Assembly (NCBI RefSeq): GCF_943734655.1
Contig: NC_071353.1
Coordinates: forward strand, 146,798,043-146,862,042
DNA length: 64,000 nucleotides
Source of the DNA: Sabethes cyaneus
Lineage: Eukaryota; Arthropoda; Insecta; Diptera; Culicidae
Reading direction: 5' to 3'
The position numbers and the translations under genes were made by a program. The first letter of the stretch is position 1. Each line of letters starts with the position of its first letter. Below, piece after piece: positions 20,889 to 31,238 of this stretch. Under the pieces are notes generated by a model. The model had not been told where the DNA came from. It saw only the letters and a list, made by a program, of their open reading frames with translations, and searched no databases.

Positions 20889-22942
20889 TTAAGGGCTCCT
20901 CCCGAATTGAAAAGCTATAAACGACAACGGTATGAGGAGTTACGAAACCGAGCAAATAAACACGTTGCACGAGCCAAAAAACAGTTTTTGGAGCAGTACC
21001 TGGATAGTAGAGTATCGTCAAAAGTCTTGTGGCAACGAGTGAAGCGAATAGGGGTAGGCAAGGATAAAGAGGCGCAGCACCACGACTTCGATCCCGATGA
21101 GATAAATGAAGTTTTCTTGTCCAACTGTACTACGAGTGCCACTCTGGAAGGGAATCCCCCAAGATCTACAGTGTATGCAGCGTACGAGTTTGCTTTTCGA
21201 CCAGTACGGAGTTGGGACGTCATAAATGCCATTTGGGACGTTAAGTCGAACGCAGTAGGTCTGGACGGGCTACCTATCAAGTTTATTAAGATAATCTTAC
21301 CATTGGTAATTGAACATGTAACTCACTTGTTCAACGCATTCATCGGGTCGTCTACTTTCCCGGAATGTTGGAAGCATGCAAAGGTACTGCCATTGAAATA
21401 GAAACCTCATCTGAACGATATTACGAATCTACGTCCGATTAGCATATTATGCGCGCTGTCCAAGTCTTTTGAGAAGCTTCTCAAGCAACAAATGGCACAT
21501 TACATCGAAAGCAACAATCTACTAACTGACTACCAAGCTGGTTTTCGTAAAGGTCAAAGCATTAAAACCGCTGTACTGCGTGTACATGATGATTTAGGAG
21601 CGATAATCGATAAAAAAAGGTGTTGGTATTCTTCTACTGCTAGACGTTTCGAAGGCTTTCGATATAATTCCACACCGGAAGCTGCTTGCAAAACTTGAAG
21701 CTCCGTTCAACTTTTCGTCTGCCGCTGTTAGCATGCTGTATGCATATCTACAAGGCAGAAAACAAACGATGTACCGTGGTGGTCGCTGCTCCAGCTGTGC
21801 TGAATCTACATCTGGTGTTCCGCAAGGCTCAGTTCTCGGACCGTTGCTGTTCTGCTGCTACATAAACGATCTTCCAACAATCCTCAAATTTTGTTCCATC
21901 CAAATGTATGCTGATGATGTTCAACTATATATCGGACTTCATGGTCCTTGCACATCGGAAATAACTAGGATGATGAATGCGGATCTTGACATTTCAGAAT
22001 GGTCACGGCAGAGCGGGCTTGCAATAAATCCTACCAAAAGTAAAGCGCTGTTCATAACAAGCCGACGACGGCGTGCAATTGGATTTGTGCCTCCGGTGTC
22101 GTGCATCGTGATAGGCGGTCAAAACGTTCAGTGGTCAGACAGTGCGTACAATCTAGGGTGCGTATTCCAGAGCGATCTACAGTGGGACGGTTTGATATCC
22201 CAACAGTGCGGGAAGATTTACGCTGGTCTACGACCGCTATACTCCTGTATTTCTGCTGCAACGGTCGACACTAAAAGCTGAAACTGTTTAAATCACTAAT
22301 CCTGCCACACTTTTTATTTGGGGACATCTTCCATGTTCGCCTTAGTGCAAATTTGTTTGAACGTCTTCGAGTTGCATTAAATTGCTGCATTAAACGCTTC
22401 GTCTATGGATTGACCAGATACGACCATGTGAGCCACCTGCAAAAAAATCTGTTGAGACGTTCTCTGCAAGTGTTCGCCGCATACCGATCCTGCTTGTTCT
22501 TGAGAAAACTAATAACCACGCAAATTCCGGCCATACTGCATCGAAGATTGATAGAGTCGAACCGCCGCGGCGTTTGCAAAACCTGGTGATCCCTTCAAAC
22601 AACACTACAAATTACGCCAATTCCCTGTTCATTCGAGGTGTTATAAACCGTTGTTAGATAAGGTAGTAAAAGTATTTTATAAGAAACTAGCAATAATATT
22701 ACAATGACTGTGACGAGCCGGAGGTAGTATTTAAAAAAGGTTGTACCTTACGCTACTGGAAATAAATGAAATGAAATGAAATGAATTTCTGGAAGAAAGA
22801 CTCAAAGAATCCCTCAAATGGCCTCCGAATCATTATCAAGCACTCAATCATACAGAAGGATGCATTAGTCCTTGCTCTAATGATGTGACATAAAGGTATA
22901 CTTCATCGAATAAAATATGTTATTAATACAACGATAATGCTA

Positions 22943-23001
22943 ACATAGGCCTACGTCACCCTTTCGTGCAACCCTTAGAGCTGTATACCTGGTAGTTTTT
23001 T
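22943..23001 (+). repeat. Left inverted arm core, unit 3
   Basis: GGCCTACGTCACCCTTTCGT, then CAACCCTTAGAGCTGTATAC; the outward segment from 22880 contains TGACATAAAGGTATACTTCA, shared with units 1 and 4 and with the solo arm at 25548-25760. Confidence 0.7.
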
Positions 23002-23554
23002 GTCCAAAAATCATAAATAATTACTTTTTTGAGCTATTTGATGCATTTACTGACTTAAACCCCATGTGCAGCGGTACAAAAGTATTAAATCCAATGTTGA
23101 GCTAAAAGTGGCAATTTCGCAAGGGAGTGGGAAGATTTCAAAGAACTTGAACGGAAATAATCTTGCAGACTATCAATTCATGTGCTGATTATTAAAATGC
23201 TGACAAAAATTGACAAAAAAATGAATTCGATGCTAGGTATGAAAAAAAAAAAGAATTCAGACTAACAGGGTTTATTATCACATCATACTGTCAATGGTTT
23301 CATAATTTTTCATTTTCAAAGACATCTGAATTAAATTGTGTCACAACAATTGCTAATAAATCTTATACTTTCGTGCATCATTAAGAGTTGGGCGAGTTTT
23401 TGGTAGAACAGACTTTACTGTCTGCCACTGTCAAGTTCCGTATCGTTTGTAGCCTAAACGTCAGCTATGTCCACTTTTTTCGGGCGCTGCTCACTGTTGT
23501 GGTCACACGCCACGTCGCGGTTCGTCGGATTTGTTTCCTTTCCAAGCTTCCTTT

Positions 23555-24410
23555 CTACATTTCAGAATTGAAACTTGACGGACAGTGTTTCTTTTTGTGA
23601 CAATTGAGACTACTCTTTCGAGTGAATCGAGTATAACACTGGTCACATTTGTAAGGTTTTGGATCAACGGATGTGTGGTATTTGTTATGCTCAACGAGCG
23701 ATGATTTATTCATATAGCGTTTTTCGCATGTCAGACACTTGTGTAGGCGCTCTGGGTTATGTGTTTTCACATGCTTTGTTATTTGTTTTTTCGAAGGAAA
23801 ACTTTTATCACATTCCGGACATTTAAAATTTTTTCCCTGCATGTGGTTATTAATTTTATGAATATTAAGTTTTTCACGTTTGATGAAAGTACTATGACAT
23901 ACGTCACACTGGAACGATTGCCTTCCGCCGCGTTGTTTCCGGCCGTGTCGATCGAAGGTTGTGTGGGTTTTTCGGTGTCTCCACATGTCACTGTGTGACT
24001 TATAGGATGCGTCGCAGAGGTCACATTCGAACGGTCGCTCATCGCTGTGAACACGCATATGCCTCGCTAGGTTACTTTGAGTTAGAAAATCTTTTTCACA
24101 CTGCGAACACCGGTGCGGCCGTTCCGATCTGTGCACCATCATGTGATTCCACACCTGTTGTTTCGTTTGGAAATACTTGCCGCATACGTCACACTCGAAC
24201 TTTTTTTCCGACGTGTGTTTTACAATTTTATGGTGCTCCAGTGTTTTAGGTGTCTTAAGAATTTGACCACATATGTCACATTTGAGAGATTCCGTTGTGG
24301 TGTGAATTTTCCTATGGTCGGCAAGAATGCGTTTGGTAGTATATCCACGGCCGCAAATGTCGCAAATGTGTTTCGGCCGACTGTCGGTAGTGGGATCAGC
24401 GTGCCAGTTG
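23555..24410 (-). CDS. C2H2 zinc-finger exon, copy 3 (nine fingers)
   Basis: Nine C2H2 fingers, all ligands intact, from CDICGRGY to CDQCYTRF. It is shorter than copies 1, 2 and 5 because about ten residues are lost from the long linker between fingers 5 and 6. There is no upstream ATG; the exon is taken to begin at 24410 after the conserved TTCTGTTCCAG acceptor. Contact residues are T,R,I,D (finger 1), T,S,N,R (finger 4) and K,E,K,I (finger 6). It lies within the most complete unit, so any regulatory sequence should be best preserved here. A nuclear DNA-binding role is inferred from the fingers only. Confidence 0.8.
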
Positions 24411-24835
24411 CTGGAACAGAAGAGAAGCGACCGATAGATTGATGGGATAAATAAGACCACTCTTAAGTGAAACAAGAAATAAAAACAGAAGACAACAGAC
24501 AGTTAACAACAGACGTCAAAAAACGACGAAACCACAATGGAAAGTTGTCGAAAAGACCATGCTATGACAACAAAATTATCGCAGAGAAATGGCGAATACG
24601 AAGAAAAATCAACGAAGAGTTGACAAAAAGGCAACGATTATATGACGGATAGACAACGGTAAGATAACGAAAAGTCAGCGAAAGAATGACGCCAACAGAC
24701 GAGCAGATAGCAACAGATAGCAAATAAAGAACAAAAACGCAGTGAAGTAACGAAAATATGACGAACAAGCGAAGACAAGGAGATGAAAAGAAAATGTAGA
24801 TGAAGAAAAACACACCAAAACCAAAAAAAAATACA

Positions 24836-25150
24836 AAAAACCACAAGGTGTACAGCCCTAAGGGTTGTACGAAAGGGTGACGTAGGACTATATTAGTTCA
24901 TTAGATCAAAAACTAATGTAAACTGCATTTCTGGCATATGTATGTTTATAAGAATCTGTCAGTGTCATTGTTTAAGTGAATGTTCGAAAGAAATATTTAG
25001 ATCTGCATTGAATGCAATGGTGGCTTTGAACATACGTGGACGAGAATTCCTAAGTACAATGCCTGCAACCATTGAGACAGAGATTTCTTTTGAAAACAAA
25101 AGTAGGAAGGTCTGTGCCTAAGAGCACGAACGCTGCGCTAACGTAGAACT
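24836..25150 (-). repeat. Right inverted arm, unit 3
   Basis: ACCACAAGGTGTACAGCCCT then AAGGGTTGTACGAAAGGGTG is the reverse complement of the left-arm core. The outer half matches the arms of units 2 and 5, including a minus frame ending in KATIAFNADLNISFEHSLKQ, here broken upstream by a 2-bp deletion. Confidence 0.7.
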
Positions 25151-25480
25151 ACGAATGTAGCTTCAATTCGATAACGCTGGCCATTTTTCAAATGTTCAAC
25201 AGTTTATAACGCAAATTTATAACTTTGTTAAGTGAGGTCGAGATTATACTTTCCAAATGCCTGTATCTTGGGTATCAGTTTCTTTTAATTTGTAGTTCTA
25301 TAATAAAAAAAAAACCACCAAATCACAATCTCACATCCTTTGGTCATTGGTGGTGATATCACATTTTGTAGACTTTTGAGTGGTTTGTAGCAACAGGTAA
25401 CTCTAGATAACTGGCTGGAAACTACACACCAGTTGACAATCAATATACGTTTATTGGCTTTAAAAACTTATTCAAAGCAT
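25151..25480. other. Unassigned
   Basis: AT-rich spacer between two arm copies; no gene seen. Confidence 0.3.
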
Positions 25481-25760
25481 AAAATATTTGAGAAACAAAG
25501 AGCGCAACAGTTGAAAACAAAGAAACGAAGCAAGAGGAAAAACGAGACTAAAAACTACAAGGAATACTACATCCCTGAGGGTTGTACGAAAGGTTGACGT
25601 AGGCCTATGTTAATATTATGTTGTAATATTTTGTTAACATGTTTTACTCGATGAAGTATTCCTTTATGTCAGATTATTAGAGCAATGACTAATACAGACT
25701 GCATGTCTGGCATGTGAATGTTCACAAGTATCTATCGCCTCCAGCTTGGCTCATTAAAAC
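25481..25760 (-). repeat. Solo inverted arm
   Basis: A short purine-rich stub leads into AAAAACTACAAGGAATACTA and GGTTGTACGAAAGGTTGACG, then the outward ACTCGATGAAGTATTCC and TTTATGTCAGATTATTAGAG. It has the same orientation as the right arms but no zinc-finger exon is attached, suggesting a deleted unit or an independent copy of the arm. Confidence 0.6.
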
Positions 25761-26119
25761 AGTGAGCAGATGCGGTTTGGAAAGCACTCGTGAGGTTCAG
25801 ATCTTCGTTCGTTTCTTGTTGGTGATTGACATTCGGGCTGCTAGTAAATATTTCAAGATAAATGTGAATATCATCCATCAATCAGCCTTGGTGGCCTTCA
25901 GCATCAAGTAATAATTGAAGATAAAATTGAATTTTCTTTCAGCTGAAATTATCTCTTCGATGTATCAGCAACAGCAAAAATTGTTTTAGGGAATTTTACA
26001 CTATTATAGCTTAGTAATTTGAAGGGAAAGCCACAAAAGTAGAATATATTTAGTGTTTTAGGTACGATGAACTAAACATTTTTACGAAAAATTGTATTTA
26101 ACCTTCATTTAATTTGTTG

Positions 26120-26305
26120 ATGGCCCTTAAAAGGGCCATTCGTTACCAATAACATCAAAGGCTTCAGAGTTGTCGCCATCCATGGATATTTTGTCCGCCA
26201 AATTTTGACCATTTTAACATCCCTGATGGCAACAGGCACGTAGGTTATCGGCATCGTTTCATTGTATCCGGCACCGAAAAGCTTTTACTAGCAGCCATCA
26301 TTGCA
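26120..26305 (-). pseudogene. Histone H3-like pseudogene fragment with stem-loop
   Basis: On the minus strand the sequence ends with GGCCCTTTTAAGGGCC (26122-26137), a 6-bp stem and 4-base loop of the kind that ends replication-dependent histone mRNAs. Upstream, broken frames give AASKSF and MKRCR, then TYVPVAIRDVK, which line up with the H3 segment AARKS...HRYRPGTVALREI. It shares its 3' part with the clearer fragment at 57148-57325. Stops and frame changes abound. The H3 assignment is moderate and leans on the second copy. Confidence 0.4.
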
Positions 26306-26347
26306 GTCTACTCCCGCTTGTCATTCGTACCTACCGCTGCCTTCCAA

Positions 26348-26455
26348 CCCAAGCAGCAATGTGGGTTTTATTGCTCTCTTATGGTGGTCTTCAAGACCAA
26401 TTTTGGTTTTAAATGCCATCATAAGAGTGTAATAGAACCCAAATTGTTACTTGGG
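26348..26455 (+). mobile_element. 108-bp palindromic MITE
   Basis: The left end CCCAAGCAGCAATGTGGGTT and the right end, in reverse complement, CCCAAGTAACAATTTGGGTT, begin arms of about 40 bp with only a short spacer. Partial copies lie at 15241-15296 and 39231-39280. Confidence 0.6.
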
Positions 26456-26514
26456 AAGTTACCGAAATTTGACCTTGTTTTTACATACATTTTCACTATT
26501 GGGCGAATGAAAGA

Positions 26515-26650
26515 TTATTATAAGTATGTTACTTATAGAAGTTATTAGCATTTGAAATCTTTCATTCAAACGTTACACTTCTATTTTCATTTTCACAAAG
26601 TGCTACCCTACCCAGTATAGTAAACAAAGACGTAGTCCTACGTCAAAAGT
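26515..26650 (+). repeat. Copy B of a 130-bp direct repeat
   Basis: Matches 12490-12612 over TTTGAAATCTTTCATTCAAA, CAGTATAGTAAACAAAGACG and CCTACGTCAAAA. Confidence 0.55.
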
Positions 26651-27510
26651 GGAACAACTAGAATATGTAACGCACAATATAAAATAAAACAAAACGAGGT
26701 AAGAACGATGAAAAAGGTAGGATAAAGAAAACCGAAACGAAAAGAGGAAAAATGGATAAGAAAAGACGAAAACCGGAACATCCAAATGATCCAAAATGGG
26801 CGGACGAGAAAAATCTTTAAAAGTAAAATAGTGAAAGAAGAAAACCGAGACAAAAGAAAGGAAAAACACAATACACAACACGGCACACTTAAAGGTAGAA
26901 ACCGAAAAACTGGTGAGAAACCGAAAACGGAACGGAAAACCGGAATGGCAATAGAAAAAAACACTAGGAAAAAGTAAGAAAACTGGCGAGGAAACTAGAG
27001 CAACAAGAGAAGTCGAAAAACGCGACAGAAGATGAAAACAAGGGGACTGAAAAAAAAGAAACTGTAAGAGAAAAAGCGAAACAAAAGCAGAGAAGACACA
27101 GAAAGTAAAAGACTGTGAACTTAAAACAGGACAGAAAAGCGTGAAAATGAAAAAAAAAGGACAAACAAACAGCGAATTGGAAGGGAAAAGAAGAAAAACA
27201 CAGAAAAACGGGATCCCAAAAGAGCAAAAACGGAACGCAAAAAACGAAATCGGAACATAAAAAAAAAGAAAAATCGGACACAAAAAATAGCACACAAAAA
27301 TGGAAACAAGCGATAAAAAGCGTAGAGGTGGTTAAAACGGCACAAAAACGGGTAAATGAAAAAACATAAAAAAGGAGACGAGAAAACAAAATAGACACAA
27401 AAAGAGCAAAAGCGGGCATAAAAAGTGGAAAACCAATGCACAAAAAAGGAAAACCAGAACGGAAAACGAGCAAAAACGGGTCTTAAAACAGAAACAACAA
27501 GATAAACTGT
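26651..27510 (+). repeat. Purine-rich degenerate tract (AAAACGG/AACCGGAA words)
   Basis: On the plus strand this is almost free of T runs and built from imperfect GAAAACCGG, AAAAACGGG and GACGAAAA words. The long minus-strand frames through it are F/S/L/C-rich low-complexity artefacts, not proteins. It ends abruptly where the strand bias flips at about 27510. Confidence 0.65.
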
Positions 27511-28600
27511 TCTGGCTGTTTGTCGTCTTTTTTTGTTGCTGGCGTCTTTTCGTTATTCAGTCGTCTTTTCTCCGTTTTTTCTCATCTTTTCATCGTAATC
27601 GGTGGTTGTTTCGCTATTTTTTCGTCATCTTATTTGTTATGTTGTCAGTTGTTTTTTTGTCGTTCTTCACTCGTATATTCGAGCTCTTTTCGTCGTCTTA
27701 AAAAGATGTATGTTTCGTCGGCCCTTTTGACGCTTTTTAAAATGACTATTTGTGCCATTTTTTGTTGTTCTTGCTGTTGTTTCTTTTCATCGTATTTTTG
27801 CCATCTTTCCATGACATTTTCGTCATCATTTCATCGCATTTTCATCGTCACAATGCCGTCCGTCTTTCGTCACCTTTTCGTCGTCTATTGGTCATCTATT
27901 TGCTGTCTTTTCGTTGTTCTTTGGTCATGTTATTGTCTAATCAATGCCTTTTTTTATTTTGCAGTTTTCTTTTCTTCGTGTTTTTGATATCTTTTTATCA
28001 TTTTTGACGCCTGCTTTTGGCATTTAATGTTGCTTTTTTCGACCTATTTTTTGCTGTTTTTTTTTTGTAGTCTGTTTTGTTACTGTTCTGATGTCTTTTC
28101 TTCCTTTTTTGTCATCTTTCTATCGTTTTTGCTGTTGCTTCGTCATTTTTTTCATCTGGTTGTCTTCTTATTGCCTGTTTGTCATTCTTTCCTTGTCTTA
28201 CTGTAATGTATTCGTCATTTTTTCGTCGCCCTGTTGACACTTTTAACATATATTTTTGTCGTGTTTGTTTGTCGCTGTTTTAGGAATCCCTTAGCCGTAT
28301 TTCCATCAACTTTTCGTAGTATTTTCATCGTTTTTTCGCTATCTTTACACAGGCTCTTCGTTGTCTTTTCTTCGTATTTTAGTCATCCTTTTATCACCTT
28401 TTTGTTGTGTTTTCTGAACAGTTTTTAATTTTTGCATTGAAGATGCAAAGTACATCAGCGCAAATAAGACAAGAATTCCAGTCATTAGGTTATAAAGATC
28501 AACCTTATTCGCTTGACAATAGTGAAATTCTATCGTGCTACAGAAATCTTATTAGGAAGTGTTGAAATGTGCGAAGAAATAGAAGCGAAAATATTTAATT
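27511..28600 (+). repeat. Left arm of a roughly 1-kb inverted duplication
   Basis: A pyrimidine-rich tract (TTTTCGTCATC words) passes into TGTTTTCTGAACAGTTTTTA and then a short coding-like stretch with YKDQPYSLDNSEIL. In reverse complement it matches 29800-31000, including CAGTCGTATATTCGAG-like and TTGTTCTTTGGTCATGTTAT segments. The outer boundary is near 27580. Confidence 0.75.
28443..28565 (+). pseudogene. Unrecognised coding-like fragment, left arm
   Basis: From an ATG at 28443 a 40-codon frame contains IRQEFQSLGYKDQPYSLDNS and stops at about 28563. The inverted copy near 29810-29900 encodes SQELQVLDYEDQPYSLDNSE. I do not recognise the family. It follows a polypyrimidine-AG junction, so it may be the start of an exon. 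Confidence 0.4.
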
Positions 28601-29530
28601 TTTTCCCATCCTCAAACCAGACGGTCAGAGAGCGAAAGCCCAGCTGAAAAGTAGTGAAAAATGTCATACTATCAACGCATATAATGGCGAAGAGTTCTAT
28701 CTGCCGTGAGAGTGAAACATGCAAGTTCTCGTCAGCCCTGCCTAACACTGGTTGTCCTCAACCGCGCACCCGACTCAAACAACCACAAAGGAGCCTTGAC
28801 CAAACTCGTGTTTTTAGTCTTTGACCTTGAAAAGCGGTCTGGCATTGATATTAATATTTTGTCGAAAAATATTAATACAAATGAGCCAATAGAAAGACAA
28901 ATCTCCGACCATCAGTGGTTATCAACTTATCAGGATTCGACCCATCAAACCATCTTCATCTTCCATCGATTTATTCCTGGCATTTATGCCCTGTCCCAAG
29001 ATAGGTCTATAAAGTAAATTCGATGCAGCACGATCTGGGCGTTCGCGGTAGTCAACAGAAGCTTTAAACCATAGAGTCGCACCCGTCTCCCAACCCTTGA
29101 GATCAAATAGCTAGTGTGCAGTATTTGAAACGGGAGTACGTCCGTCTCCGTAGAACTATTATTGTGAATTAAATGTAAAACGGTGCAACAATAAACCGTG
29201 TTAATTTGAGAAACCGTGTAGAAAAAATCTGTGCTATTCCGAAAACCAAATCCGTGTTATTTTAAGAAACCGTGTAAAAAACTTATCATAGTCTGTGGAA
29301 GAATTCAACTCAAGTCTTAAAAAGAATCCTTTGAATCTTTCTTGCAGTTTTAATGATACTATTAGAAGAAGTTTTGAGATGACAGCGACTTTCTGATTAG
29401 AAAGGCTTCTGTGAAACTCTTGCGAAACTTTCATGAAATTCTATGATGATTTCTCTATAAGTTGGTATTCTATTTTATTCAAATTTGTTATTTTCGTCGA
29501 ACTGCTTGTACAATTCCTTGTATTCAGCGT
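28600..29530. other. Centre of the inverted duplication
   Basis: No gene is supported. About 29175-29285 holds AAACCGTGTTAATTTGAGAA and a diverged repeat of it (AAACCGTGTAAAAAA). A 103-codon plus frame (28706-29017) has no recognisable domain. Confidence 0.3.
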
Positions 29531-29905
29531 GCCATACAATAATGAAGATCTTTCTTGAATGATACGGCCTTTTCCACATGCGGATCCTGCTTCAAAACAT
29601 CTTCCTGAAGATTTTCCGCTAGCTGATGAATATGTTTAAGTGGATTTGGCTTTATATCATAGGGCTCCTCTAGAACACATTATCTGCAGCGGACATTTCC
29701 AGCAAAACTTCATCTCCGATAGAGAGAGAGAGAGAGCCGCCTGACCAAAGTCAATAAATTCTTCTCCTGGCAATGCTTGGGCCATATAGCTTTCCAACAA
29801 CCGTTCAGTTTCTAATATTTCTGTAGTGCAATAGAATTTCACTATTGTCAAGCGAATAAGGTTGATCTTCATAATCTAGAACCTGTAATTCTTGGCTTAT
29901 TTGCA
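29530..29905 (-). pseudogene. Unrecognised coding-like fragment, right arm
   Basis: On the minus strand, after DYEDQPYSLDNSEIL, a frameshift leads to TTEILETERLLESYMAQALP then GEEFIDFGQ, followed by further frames such as HIHQLAENLQEDVLKQDPHV. The amino-acid make-up looks like a former soluble protein-coding gene, longer than the left-arm copy. Family not recognised. Confidence 0.4.
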
Positions 29906-31220
29906 TTAATTAGTTTTGCTTGTTTTATGCGATAATTAAAAACTGTGCAGGAAAGAAAACAAAAAGGCGACGAAGAGATGACTAAAATGTAAAAAAAGGA
30001 CAACGAAGAGTCGGCGTAAAGAAGACGAAAGTGCGATGAAAAGATGACGAAATCGTGATGAAAAAGCAGTGAAAATGCAAAATACGGCGAAAGGTTGATG
30101 GACATACGGTGAAAGACGATGATAATACGTCGGAATTAACATAAAATCATGACTGAAAGACACTAAAACTGCCACAAAAAAGATATTTAAAAAGCGTCAA
30201 AAGGGAGATGTAAAGATGACGAAAACATTACAGTGAAAAAATAACTAGACGGTAACAAAAAAAGACTACAAAAAATAGATCGAAAAAGCGACAAAAATAC
30301 CAAAAGCAGGCGTCAAAAAACGACAACGATGAAAAGATGGCAAAAAGACAATGAAGAGGTAATAAAAATACAAAGAAAAGAAAACTGCAAAATAACTATA
30401 AGGCGTTGATAAGGCAATAACATGACCAAAGAACAACGAAAAGACAGCAAACAGATGCCAAAAAGAAGACAAAGAGGTGACGAAAGATGATGAATGATGG
30501 TGATGAAATGATGACGAAAAGGTTATGGAAAGATGACAAAAATACGATGAAAAGAAACAGCAGCAAGGACAGCAAAAAATGACAAATAGTCATTTAACAA
30601 GCGTCATTCAAAAGGGCGACGAAACATGCTAAAAAGATAATGAAAAGATCTCGAATATACGACTGAAGAACAACAAGAAGACAACTGACAACAAATAAGA
30701 CGACGAGAAAAAGACGGTTGAATGACGAAAACAGGACAAAATGGCAAAAAACAACCATAGACCACACACGCATAAATACAAACAGATGATGAAAATACAA
30801 CAAACCCCTAGCAACAATACGACATAGAAATGACAAAAAACGATAAATACGAAGAAAAGACAATAAAAAGATAACAAAAAACCGGCGAAAGAACGATAAA
30901 AAGACAGTAAATTGACAACAAACAGATGATGAAAAAAAACGGTAAAAAGACAGCAAAAGGACGGTGGAAACATGAGGAAAAGCTGATGACAATTAGGCGA
31001 TAAGACCATTAAAAAAAAACGGAAGACGGCAAAAACGACGATGAAAAACCGCCGCAAAGACGCCATATGACACCAAAACGCTGAAAAGAGACAAAGAAAC
31101 AACGTAACGATGACAAAAATAAGATAAAAAAACGCCAAAGCAACAACAAAAAGCACGACAAAAACTGAAAAACTGACAACAGAGAGACAACGGTCGCCAG
31201 ACCGAGACAAAAAGACGACG
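29906..31220 (-). repeat. Right arm of the inverted duplication
   Basis: A purine-rich tract on the plus strand (GATGACGAAAA words), reverse complement of 27580-28435 in order and detail. Just before the coding-like part the minus strand reads TTTTCTTTCCTGCACAG, a splice-acceptor-like junction equivalent to the left arm's TTTTCTGAACAG. It extends further outward than the left arm. Confidence 0.75.
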
Positions 31221-31238
31221 AATAGAAAGAATCTATAC

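Larger units (their letters stand above)
19127..22620 (+). pseudogene. LINE ORF2 (endonuclease plus reverse transcriptase), disrupted
   Basis: The frame begins in the endonuclease (YGKDFNTDML, near a GDFN-like motif; QLDILVTNRHEKV; LSQHDLIFASADF). After removal of the TA insert it continues PLRASTNRRKSNEWFTDSVR, and after removal of the TTAA insert it passes in frame from AYKDWL into RAPPELKSYKRQRYEEL. RT follows: LDGLPIKFIKI, NLRPISILCALSKSFEKLL, DYQAGFRKGQSIKT, SGVPQGSVLGPLLF, catalytic MYADDVQLYI, and a C-terminal segment to about 22590. Besides the inserts there is a stop at 21399-21401, a frameshift in the A run near 21615, and another near 22275. Catalytic residues survive. It is non-functional. 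Confidence 0.85.
19127..22790 (+). mobile_element. LINE with two DNA-transposon insertions
   Basis: A 5'-truncated LINE with endonuclease remnant, RT and a 3' tail of AAATGA units near 22762-22785. It is interrupted at 19569-19972 and 20080-20888 by non-coding elements with target duplications TA and TTAA. It shares RT with the fragment at 627-1290. Clade is not resolved; the RT is of the CR1/L2-like type without a visible RNase H. Confidence 0.8.
22860..25150 (-). repeat. Zinc-finger unit 3, the only unit with both arms
   Basis: The left arm core is at 22943-23001, the right arm core at 24836-24900, in opposite orientation. Inside are, left to right, a flank shared with unit 4 (ATCATAAATAATTACTTTTT, GACTTAAACCCCATGTGCAG), AATAAA at 23271-23276, the nine-finger exon, splice acceptor and purine-rich tract. 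The outer right arm runs to about 25150. It serves as the empty-site reference for the LINE in unit 4. No target duplication could be fixed. Confidence 0.75.

Noticed and set aside
26603..27473. Overlapping 170-230 codon minus-strand frames rich in F, S, L, C
   Set aside because: They cross a purine-rich degenerate repeat; stop codons are rare there by composition and several frames are open at once.
27520..28428. Plus-strand frames resembling multi-pass membrane proteins
   Set aside because: Hydrophobic appearance comes from TTTTCGTC words. The mirrored arm gives similar frames, as expected from composition.
30594..31210. 130-190 codon minus-strand hydrophobic frames
   Set aside because: Same low-complexity cause; no domain and no codon bias beyond the repeat.
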